Positions 8,112 to 14,787 of a stretch of 60,144 bases of DNA are shown in pieces (position 1 is the stretch's first letter; each line of letters opens with the position of its first letter). Origin of the DNA: Muribaculaceae bacterium (GTDB taxonomy: Bacteria; Bacteroidota; Bacteroidia; Bacteroidales; Muribaculaceae); contig JAIDTL010000048.1 in assembly GCA_029060725.1 (NCBI GenBank), positions 1 to 60,144 of the forward strand. The letters run 5' to 3'. A program made the translations under genes and the position numbers. The notes under the pieces were generated by a model. The model was not told the DNA's origin, did no database searches, and saw only the letters and a program-made list of their open reading frames with translations.

Positions 8112-8516
8112 ATGTCAGGATTGCTGATACTTATATTGATATTCATTGGGATTCCATTGCTATGGCGATGGATTAAACCCTATTTCTACCGTTGGATGCA
8201 GCGGCGGACAGAAGATTATGTGCGCAGTGCAATGGGGATGCCTCCTCGCGACAAGTCGAGGAGTAAGTCGAGTGGACAGCAATCATATTCTTCATCCGGC
8301 AAATATGGGTATGGCAGTCAAAGATCCCGTAGCAGATACGGAAGTTATTCTTCCGGTCCTCTTATTCCAAAGGAATATGCAGTGGATGTTGAATACACTG
8401 AAATACGCTCATTTTCTTCAGAAGAAACCATAGCATCTGATGGGAAAAGAGTTAGCTATAAGATGGAGTCGCAAGTGAGTGATGCAGAGATAATCGAAAT
8501 TCGTAAAGATAGATAG
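8112..8516 (+). CDS. DUF4834 small membrane protein
   Basis: 134-aa protein with one N-terminal membrane segment (about 3-20, LLILILIFIGIPLLWRWI), then a basic, Ser/Tyr/Gly-rich low-complexity stretch (about 50-85) and a short acidic tail. It matches the DUF4834 family, which in Bacteroidetes is found beside pssA. Function is unknown; position suggests an accessory of phosphatidylserine synthesis or of membrane organisation. It starts 13 bp after pssA, and the HAD gene begins 2 bp after its stop, so all are likely co-translated. Confidence 0.75.
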   Translation: MSGLLILILIFIGIPLLWRWIKPYFYRWMQRRTEDYVRSAMGMPPRDKSRSKSSGQQSYSSSGKYGYGSQRSRSRYGSYSSGPLIPKEYAVDVEYTEIRSFSSEETIASDGKRVSYKMESQVSDAEIIEIRKDR

Positions 8517-8518
8517 AA

Positions 8519-9361
8519 ATGCCTACTCTTTTCGTATCTGATCTTGATGGCACGCTTCTGAGTCCGGAGCGAAAGGTGAGCGATGAGAGCGTTCGTCTTC
8601 TCAATGAGTCCATATCAAAAGGTGCAATGTTCAGTGTCGCGACTGCGCGTACTCCTGCCACAGTCGGCCCATTGTTGCAGGATGTGGACTGTACGTTGCC
8701 ACTTATCGTAATGACCGGGGCTGCAATCTGGGATAGGAAGACCAACAAGTATGAGCACGCTTCTTTTCATCGCGAAGACGTAGCTCGTAAGCTTGTCGAT
8801 CTTTATCGCAAGCATTCTTTGAGCACATTCATTTATATTCTCGGGCAAGATAATGTGATACATATCTATCATATTGGGGATATGAGTCCGTTGGAGAAGA
8901 ATTTTATGGAGGAGCGACTCTCCACTCCCTATAAGAAGTTTCATATTCCGGAAGATGGAAATAGTGAATTGCCAACCGACCTATCTCGGGTGCTTCTTTT
9001 CTATAGTATGCGTCCTACGCAAGAAGTGAAGCGGGTGTATGATGAAATCAGTGAGTCTAATCAGCTCCGCGCTGTGTTTTATCATGACATGTATGGCGAG
9101 GAGATTGCATTGATGGAAGTGTTCAGCCCGGAGGCTTCAAAGGCCAATGCAGTGAAGATTCTGGCAGAGAAGGTAGGGGCTGACAAAATTGTAGCATACG
9201 GCGACAATATTAACGATCTCCCTATTCTGGAAGTAGCTGATGACGCTGTGGCTGTAGAGAATGCTGTGGATGAAGTGAAGCGGATTTCATCCCGAATAAT
9301 CGGTCCCAATACCGAAAATTCCGTGGCTTGGGACATAAAAAGAAAGATTTCGGCAAAGTAA
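8519..9361 (+). CDS. Cof-type HAD-superfamily phosphatase
   Basis: 280-aa cytoplasmic hydrolase. Motif I is D8-L-D10-G-T at the extreme N-terminus; motif III/IV is VAYGDNINDLPIL near 235-247, with KANAVKILAEK just before it, as in Cof/YbjI sugar-phosphate phosphatases (HAD subfamily IIB). The substrate cannot be predicted; flavin precursors, sugar phosphates and pyridoxal phosphate are used by relatives. It begins 2 bp after the DUF4834 gene. Confidence 0.88.
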   Translation: MPTLFVSDLDGTLLSPERKVSDESVRLLNESISKGAMFSVATARTPATVGPLLQDVDCTLPLIVMTGAAIWDRKTNKYEHASFHREDVARKLVDLYRKHSLSTFIYILGQDNVIHIYHIGDMSPLEKNFMEERLSTPYKKFHIPEDGNSELPTDLSRVLLFYSMRPTQEVKRVYDEISESNQLRAVFYHDMYGEEIALMEVFSPEASKANAVKILAEKVGADKIVAYGDNINDLPILEVADDAVAVENAVDEVKRISSRIIGPNTENSVAWDIKRKISAK

Positions 9362-9372
9362 ATGCTAAAAAA

Positions 9373-9404
9373 TTTGGAAAAATGAAAAAATCCGATTAAC
9401 TTTG
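9373..9404 (+). promoter_or_regulatory. Promoter of tRNA-Leu
   Basis: TTTG (9373-9376), 20 bp, TAACTTTG (9397-9404), ending 11 bp upstream of the tRNA. Confidence 0.8.
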
Positions 9405-9415
9405 CATCGTCAAAA

Positions 9416-9497
9416 GCCCTGATGGCGGAATCGGTAGACGCGCTGGTCTCAAACACCAGTGGAGCAATCCGTGCCGGTTCGACCCCGGCTCAGGGTA
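9416..9497 (+). tRNA. tRNA-Leu (CAA)
   Basis: An 82-nt class II tRNA. The acceptor stem is GCCCTGA/TCAGGGT (one G-U), the anticodon stem CTGGT/ACCAG encloses CTCAAAC (anticodon CAA), the variable arm is long, and the T-arm is CCGGTTCGACCCCGG. CCA is not encoded. Its last 44 bases are repeated exactly 123 bp downstream. Confidence 0.95.
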
Positions 9498-9576
9498 CTG
9501 GCTCGCCGTCGCTTTGAGAAATCAGAGTGACGGTGAAATTTTATCGGAGGACGTGCTGGGCTTGTCTGTCAGATGG

Positions 9577-9621
9577 CACCAGTGGAGCAATCCGTGCCGG
9601 TTCGACCCCGGCTCAGGGTAC
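9577..9621 (+). pseudogene. Partial, degenerate second tRNA-Leu copy
   Basis: 45 bases are identical to 9454-9498 (the anticodon-stem 3' side through the acceptor 3' strand, plus one base past the tRNA). Upstream, 9556-9572 still resembles the D-arm region (ATCGGAGGACGTGCTGG against ATCGGTAGACGCGCTGG), but the anticodon loop and the 5' acceptor strand are missing. It could be a decayed tandem tRNA gene or the second attachment repeat left by an integrative element. It is followed by a terminator. Confidence 0.75.
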
Positions 9622-9626
9622 AGAAT

Positions 9627-9666
9627 CGCAGAATCGTCAATTCGGTTCTGCGGCTTTTGTTTTTAC
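9627..9666 (+). terminator. Terminator after tRNA-Leu and its partial copy
   Basis: The stem CGCAGAATCG/CGGTTCTGCG (9627-9636 with 9643-9652, one wobble) is followed by a T-rich tail to 9666. Confidence 0.75.
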
Positions 9667-9719
9667 GCTCCTGAATTCTCGTCAAAGTTCTCATAGGAGT
9701 AATTCAATACACATACATC

Positions 9720-10832
9720 ATGAATTATAAAATTAGAGTTATCTGCCGAGTTGTCTGCGTGGCATTGGCAATATTCCTTCCGGCTTCTGCGGTTGGCCAG
9801 GAAGATGGATCTCACAAAATCGATAAGCGCACCGCAAAAAAGATATTGAGGGAGGAAAATCCCGCTTTTTTCAAGAGTGAAGAATCTGTCAGGATTGGAG
9901 ATCAGCTCTTGCTATGGCAACGCGCTACCGGCGGATGGCCGAAGAATGAGGATATGGTATCTCCCATGTCTGATGAATTGAAGTCAAAAGTGGCTGCCGA
10001 CAAGAATCGTCAGGATGACTCCACTACCGACAATGATGCCACTACCCTTCAGATGACTTATCTCGCACGTCTGTATAAAGCTACCGGCCAGCAGCGTTTC
10101 CGCAAGGCTTTTCAAGCGGGATTAGAATATCTGCTTTCCGGCCAGTATGATAATGGCGGATGGCCACAGTTTTGGCCAGGGATGCACGGCTATCAGTCTC
10201 ATATTACCTATAATGATGATGCAATGGTAAATACGATGATTTTGCTTCGTGATGTAGCCTTAGGCAAAAGTCCATTTGATAGCGATCTATGCGATGATAG
10301 TCTGAAAGAAAGATTGATCGAATCATTCAATAAAGGGGTAGAGTGCATATTGGCGACTCAGATTGTGGTTGACGGACAGCCAACCGTATGGTGTCAGCAA
10401 CATGATCGTGTGTCATTGTTGCCTGCCAAGGCAAGGTCTTACGAACTTCCATCTTATTGCTCACAAGAGAGTGCAGCTATTGTAAAGCTTTTGATGGAAA
10501 TTCCCAAACCTGATGAGCGAATTGTTAAGGCTGTTGACGGAGCTATGAAATGGTTTGGTGAGAATCGCATAAAATGTGTCAGGCATAAGCGTGAAAATAT
10601 TGAAGGTAAATGGATCGTGTCATTGGAAGAGAATCCCATGGATGATACTCCTGTCTGGGCAAGGTATTATGACCTTGAGGATTGTCAGCCTTTTGTATGT
10701 GATCGTGACGGTATTCCCCGACGGCATCTTGAGGAAATAGGTGAAGAGCGCAGAACTGGTTACTCATGGTATAATGATCGCCCCTCATATCTTTTCCCAA
10801 TTTATGAAGAATGGAAATTAAATCTTAAATAA
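9720..10832 (+). CDS. Secreted pectate lyase, PL10 family
   Basis: 370 aa with a signal peptide (hydrophobic about 8-25). Family marks are the early LLWQRATGGWPKNEDM, the segment DDSTTDNDATTLQMTYLARLY near 95-115, and GQYDNGGWPQFWPG near 145-158. PL10 enzymes cleave polygalacturonan by beta-elimination using Ca2+. Export to the periplasm is expected, acting on pectin oligomers. No SusC/SusD genes lie beside it, so it is not in a classical utilisation locus. It sits alone between tRNA-Leu and an ECF sigma gene. Confidence 0.85.
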   Translation: MNYKIRVICRVVCVALAIFLPASAVGQEDGSHKIDKRTAKKILREENPAFFKSEESVRIGDQLLLWQRATGGWPKNEDMVSPMSDELKSKVAADKNRQDDSTTDNDATTLQMTYLARLYKATGQQRFRKAFQAGLEYLLSGQYDNGGWPQFWPGMHGYQSHITYNDDAMVNTMILLRDVALGKSPFDSDLCDDSLKERLIESFNKGVECILATQIVVDGQPTVWCQQHDRVSLLPAKARSYELPSYCSQESAAIVKLLMEIPKPDERIVKAVDGAMKWFGENRIKCVRHKRENIEGKWIVSLEENPMDDTPVWARYYDLEDCQPFVCDRDGIPRRHLEEIGEERRTGYSWYNDRPSYLFPIYEEWKLNLK

Positions 10833-10897
10833 TATCTTCAGTATGTAGTTTTTGGAAGTGTCTTGCGTCTTATTGGTATATTAGCAATTAGATTATA

Positions 10898-11368
10898 ATG
10901 GAAAGTAAACATTCTCTTGACTTTGAACGTCTTGTGATGGAGCATAAAACCACCATCTACTCGGTTTGCTACATGTTTACGGAGACCAAGGCGGAAGCGG
11001 ACGATCTTTTTCAGGAGGTGCTCGTGAGTCTATGGCAAGGTATGGATTCATTTAGAGGTGATGCGAGCCTGCGTTCATGGGTCTACCGGGTAAGTATGAA
11101 CACTTGCATCTCATATAAGAGAAAGAAAAAGATTCAGACAGTGCCCCTTGAATTCTCAGCCGATTCAATGGCGCCCAATTCTCCTGAAAGCAAACAGGCT
11201 AAGATGCTTCATGAGCGTATTTCCCGTCTCGAGCCTTTCGACCGTGCAATCGTATTGCTTTGGCTTGAAGATATACCCTACGATGAGATTGCCGCCATCG
11301 TTGGCATATCAGCTAAAGCCGTGGGTGTACGCCTCGTTAGAATAAAAGAAAAACTTAAATCATTGTAA
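10898..11368 (+). CDS. ECF-type sigma-70 factor (pair 1)
   Basis: 156-aa sigma factor with region 2 (EADDLFQEVLVSLWQGMDSFRGDASLRSWVYRVSMNTC, about 30-70) and region 4 HTH (LWLEDIPYDEIAAIVGISAKAVGVRLVRIKEKL, about 120-155). It is of the compact extracytoplasmic-function type. The next gene, 11 bp on, encodes a four-span membrane protein, an arrangement repeated at 21.4-22.6 kb and 35.5-36.6 kb. A role for the partner as anti-sigma factor is inference. Confidence 0.88.
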   Translation: MESKHSLDFERLVMEHKTTIYSVCYMFTETKAEADDLFQEVLVSLWQGMDSFRGDASLRSWVYRVSMNTCISYKRKKKIQTVPLEFSADSMAPNSPESKQAKMLHERISRLEPFDRAIVLLWLEDIPYDEIAAIVGISAKAVGVRLVRIKEKLKSL

Positions 11369-11379
11369 TAGATTTCACT

Positions 11380-11952
11380 ATGGACGAACTAAATATACTT
11401 AAAGAAGAAATGGCCGCCTTGAAGCGGAATCTTGACAAAGAGCAAATTGTAAATGAAAAACTTATGCGCACCGTGATGCGTCAACGAGCATCTTGGTTGA
11501 ATACATTTGTGCTTGCAGAATTTATAATGCTTCCATTCTTATACATAATTTTTGCCGTGGCCTGTGCTGTATTTGGAATTTCACAATGGTATGCTTTCGC
11601 TTTTGTGATACTCGGATTGGTAGATGCGATTGTAGATTTGCGCACCTTCAGGATCAACCCCCAAATATTCAGTACATGCAGCATGATGGAAGTACGCAAG
11701 ATATTGATTAGACAAAAGAAAGAACGTTTCTTGCATCTTTGCGTAGCTCTGCCATTGGCATTGATATGGCTATTGCTATTTGCTACAGCAGTATTTAATG
11801 ATGGAAATGGCAACTCTGTGAGTTATGCCGGAGCGGTAGGTGGTTGCATAGGAGGCATTATTGGTGCAATTATTGTAATAATCATATATCGCAAAGCCCA
11901 AAATACCAACGACACCATCGTCGACGACATATCAATCGACGATACCCCCTGA
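11380..11952 (+). CDS. Membrane protein paired with ECF sigma factor (pair 1)
   Basis: 190 aa. The N-terminal cytoplasmic part looks coiled-coil (about 1-40, heptad-like LKEEMAALKRNLDKEQIVNEKL). Four hydrophobic segments follow, near 47-68, 70-88, 120-142 and 148-172. It has the layout of the partners at 21444-22004 and 36082-36627 but is more diverged. Such proteins could tether or inhibit the cognate sigma factor at the inner membrane, although no recognisable anti-sigma domain is visible. Confidence 0.6.
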   Translation: MDELNILKEEMAALKRNLDKEQIVNEKLMRTVMRQRASWLNTFVLAEFIMLPFLYIIFAVACAVFGISQWYAFAFVILGLVDAIVDLRTFRINPQIFSTCSMMEVRKILIRQKKERFLHLCVALPLALIWLLLFATAVFNDGNGNSVSYAGAVGGCIGGIIGAIIVIIIYRKAQNTNDTIVDDISIDDTP

Positions 11953-11987
11953 CACTTGAGTATAGATAAGATGGATTAGTAAAATCC

Positions 11988-12424
11988 TTAAAGTTTTGAC
12001 AACTCGTCAATCAATGCCGGTCTTCGCGGTGTACGTGATTTCTGTTCTGCCACAATCTGATCCGCCTCTTCCTTGCCTCCATATTTGATGAGATTTCTAA
12101 GAAGATCTACACCATCGCGATAGGATTTGCGATCGGAAGCTCGTTGAAAGAAACTACGTACAGCAGATGCATATAGTTTTATTATTTCATTTTTGAAGAG
12201 CTTCTTTACTTCTTTCGGAGAATCGTCAATATTGTATGTTGATGGATTTTTCCGTAGGTATTCCATATATTCATTCCACTAAATATTGTTCCTACTCCTA
12301 GTGAAAGGAAGCGGTCTTGAAACTGTATGCTACTTGAGCATTCCTTCCGTATGAAATCTGCAAGTTGCTTCTTGTCAAGTCTCGACAAGAGTAACTCAAC
12401 TCCATCTATAACTTTTTCTGCCAT
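11988..12424 (-). pseudogene. Collapsed SWIM-associated protein gene
   Basis: Two fragments on the minus strand in different frames look like the ends of one large protein. The N-terminal piece (12424 to about 12290; MAEKVIDGVELLLSRLDKKQLADFI...) resembles the start of SWIM zinc-finger-associated proteins of Bacteroidales. The C-terminal piece (about 12288 to 11988; ending RTPRRPALIDELSKL) resembles their end. They meet near 12288 with a frame change and a stop (TAG) at the junction, as if a large internal deletion had removed the middle, including the Cys/His finger. A functional product is unlikely. The family assignment is from memory of similar sequences. Confidence 0.6.
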
Positions 12425-12475
12425 TATCTTTAGTATAAATAATAAGTATACAATACCTTTGGTTTCCCTATAATA

Positions 12476-13078
12476 TTACGAATTATGTTCTTTGTTCACT
12501 ATCCATTTCCCTGATTTGGTAGATCCATTTCTGGAAAGTATGCCTTCCGCTTTGAGTTTTCCAACAATCTTTTGAACACCGATTCTTGATAAACCTATTA
12601 TTCTGGCTACTTCATCAAGGTTTATACTTGGTTTTATAGACAAAATTAATATTACTCTTTCTCTGTTGCTTTTCAATTCTTGTATACTTTCTTGTATACT
12701 TTTAAGCGAAGCTGGATTTTCTTGTATACTTTCTCCTATACTTCTTTCCTGTTGTTGTATACTTTCTTGTATACTATCTTGTGTACTATCTTCTTTCTTA
12801 TTGATTTCTTGCTTACTTTCATTACCTTGATTGCAATTGATTAGGCCAACTTGGGGCGAGCTTAGAGCGGACTTGGTCGGTGGCTGAGTGGTAGTAGACC
12901 GGTCGTTTGAAGGTAATGTAGACGAAGCCTCCGTCACAACGCCATGTTGGGTCTTCGACGCCTTGCTCTTGGCAAGCTTCGATGATGCGCTTGGCACCGG
13001 AGCCCCAATTTTCCAACCACATTGAGCGATAGAGTGCCTGCGCCATATTGCGATTATAGGGATATGACACGTGGAAAC
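12476..13078 (-). pseudogene. C-terminal part of a broken RecG-like AlbA_2 ATP-binding gene
   Basis: From about 13075 the minus strand encodes a stretch typical of the C-terminus of RecG-like/AlbA_2 DNA-binding proteins (SYPYNRNMAQALYRSMWLEN, then a WGSGAKRIIE segment and a DGGFVYITFKRP strand) in a frame that stops at 12822. A second frame continues with a linker of repeated SIQESIQ units (about 12790-12653) and a winged helix (NLDEVARIIGLSRIGVQKIVGKLKAEGIL) to 12476. A frameshift near 12830-12880 separates the two. The N-terminal part lies at 14200-14406, beyond the DUF1016 gene. Confidence 0.65.
12653..12790. repeat. GTATACTTTCTT-type degenerate repeats
   Basis: CTTGTATACTTT recurs about seven or eight times with drift. 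It encodes the SIQ(E/Q) repeats in the linker of the broken AlbA_2 protein on the minus strand. Comparable TQESTQE linkers are common in this family, so this is a coding repeat rather than an independent element. Confidence 0.7.
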
Positions 13079-13089
13079 TCATAATTGAT

Positions 13090-14175
13090 TTACTCGCTAT
13101 CATTTTCATCGTGTTCTTTTTCTTTAAGGAAATAGACTGCTTTCTGACGCTCGATTTCTGCACGCAGTTGTTCAGGAGTGGGAAGATATAGCATATACTT
13201 GGAGGCGAAAAGATGGTCATTGTCATGGAGGACTGAATATCTTGCTATATCCTCGTCGGTGTCATCGCACAAAAGGATACCTATGGTAGGATTGTCATCT
13301 TTCCCTCGTTTTAGTTCATCATACATTCTGACATACATATCCATCTGACCTACATCCTGATGTTCGATAGTTGAAGTCTTTAAGTCAATCAGAACAAAGC
13401 ATTTAAGGATATAGTTATAGAATACAAGGTCTATGAAATAATCTTTCTTTTCAGTGTGGATATGCTGTTGTCGGGCTACAAAGGCAAATCCTTTGCCCAT
13501 TTCAAGTAGAAATTTTTCAAGATTGTCAATGATTGCCTGTTCAAGTTCAGACTCCCTGAAGGATGAATCAGCAGTGAACCCTAAAAACTCTCCGATGACC
13601 GGATTCTTGATAAACTCCGTTGGATCCGGATTTTGTAGTGGAGCAGTCAGCTCAAGCATCTCTTTCTCCACAAGATCTTTGCGTTGAGATGCTAAGATTC
13701 TGAAGTAATACTGAGAACTGATATTACGCTGTAATGTACGCGTGCTCCAATTTTGCTTTAAAGTTTCCTGCTCATACCAAGCACGGGCCTCGTTATTAAG
13801 TTCCTGAATAAGCGTTCGGTAATGAGTCCACGATAGTAGAATCTTAGATTTTCCACTCACTGCGTGGAAAATCTTCGGAAACATCTCATAGAAATTTTTA
13901 TAGCCATAGAGATTTGTCTTAGTAAAACCCTTCCCATACGAAGATGTAAGGCGTTTTGAAAGCCCCTTGATAATCGATGCACCATATGCGGCTCGATTCT
14001 CTCCGTTGAGTTCCTCCTCAGCAATAAGTTTACCAAGTTCCCAGTTTCTTTTCACTAACGCCTCATTAACTTGCCTATAGGCCGTAGTACGTTCCTGTTC
14101 TATGACTCCCGATGCTTTGTTATATAGTGCATCAATAGTGATGTCTAATACTCTGTCCATCTTGTTTGGCTTCAT
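13090..14175 (-). CDS. DUF1016 (YhcG-type) PD-(D/E)XK nuclease protein
   Basis: 361 aa and intact. The N-terminal DUF1016 domain (about 20-170) includes NWELGKLIAEEE, YGKGFTKTNLYGYKNFYEMFP and LSWTHYRTLI. The C-terminal nuclease fold (about 185-340) contains DYFIDLVFYN and CFVLIDLKTST, where the second catalytic acid is Asp in DLK rather than the more usual ELK. YhcG-family proteins are common in defence islands and restriction loci, and a role in DNA or RNA cleavage is assumed. The gene lies between two halves of a broken AlbA_2 gene, with about 15-25 bp on each side, same strand. Confidence 0.85.
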   Translation of the reverse strand: MKPNKMDRVLDITIDALYNKASGVIEQERTTAYRQVNEALVKRNWELGKLIAEEELNGENRAAYGASIIKGLSKRLTSSYGKGFTKTNLYGYKNFYEMFPKIFHAVSGKSKILLSWTHYRTLIQELNNEARAWYEQETLKQNWSTRTLQRNISSQYYFRILASQRKDLVEKEMLELTAPLQNPDPTEFIKNPVIGEFLGFTADSSFRESELEQAIIDNLEKFLLEMGKGFAFVARQQHIHTEKKDYFIDLVFYNYILKCFVLIDLKTSTIEHQDVGQMDMYVRMYDELKRGKDDNPTIGILLCDDTDEDIARYSVLHDNDHLFASKYMLYLPTPEQLRAEIERQKAVYFLKEKEHDENDSE

Positions 14176-14199
14176 ATACTGCTATTCTAAAAAGGATTA

Positions 14200-14406
14200 T
14201 TATTGATATATAGAGACATCCGTCACCTCTTGACCGACTATCTTCAGCGACTTCGGTGTGATACCGAGAATCAGCCAACCTCCATCCGTATTCAGAAACG
14301 CGCACGCCGCATGCATACCGTCTTTCAGCTCTCTGGTACTCTTCTTAAACTCCAGAGTCCTTGACTCATCCGCCTCAATCAAAGCCTTTATATCCTCAAT
14401 CGTCAT
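14200..14406 (-). pseudogene. N-terminal fragment of a RecG-like AlbA_2 gene
   Basis: From ATG 14406 the 68-aa product reads MTIEDIKALIEADESRTLEF and continues to LNTDGGWLILGI, the conserved AlbA_2 (Schlafen-like) start. It stops after VGQEVTDVSIYQ, where intact relatives continue for several hundred residues. The matching C-terminal part lies beyond the DUF1016 gene at 12476-13078. I read this as one gene whose middle was replaced by the nuclease gene. Confidence 0.7.
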
Positions 14407-14436
14407 AAGAATTGTTCTAAGATCCAAGAAATCCAA

Positions 14437-14787
14437 AATCTACATCAAAACCATCAGGCTTATCTCAATAAATACCATCTGTCATGACATCCCATGATCT
14501 CTTATATAATCTTGATCCTCATTTAAATTACTTTCATTTCTGTAGTCATAACGAATTACAAATTCTGTAGAAAAGTAGTACTGATTTTTCCATTTGTGAC
14601 ATGAATATTCTTGGTGCTATTTGCGAAGTTACAAATAAATCTTGAATTGACAAAAGATTATGTTGTGAAACATATTGCATTTCAGAGTTCCTTCCACTAA
14701 ATGGCTAATCGTCACGACTGATGCATAGTTTTCCGGGGCGATAATGATCCCACTTGAGCTTGAACCAGGGTCACTTTGATTAAGAGG
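14437..14787. other. Gene-free stretch, 351 bp
   Basis: AT-rich spacer between the AlbA_2 fragment (start side) and the rhamnosidase stop. I see no convincing gene, hairpin terminator or repeat here. Confidence 0.5.

Noticed and set aside
9514..9730. Two plus-strand frames of 60-67 residues over the partial tRNA-Leu copy
   Set aside because: They cover the repeated tRNA segment and its terminator and show no protein-like pattern.
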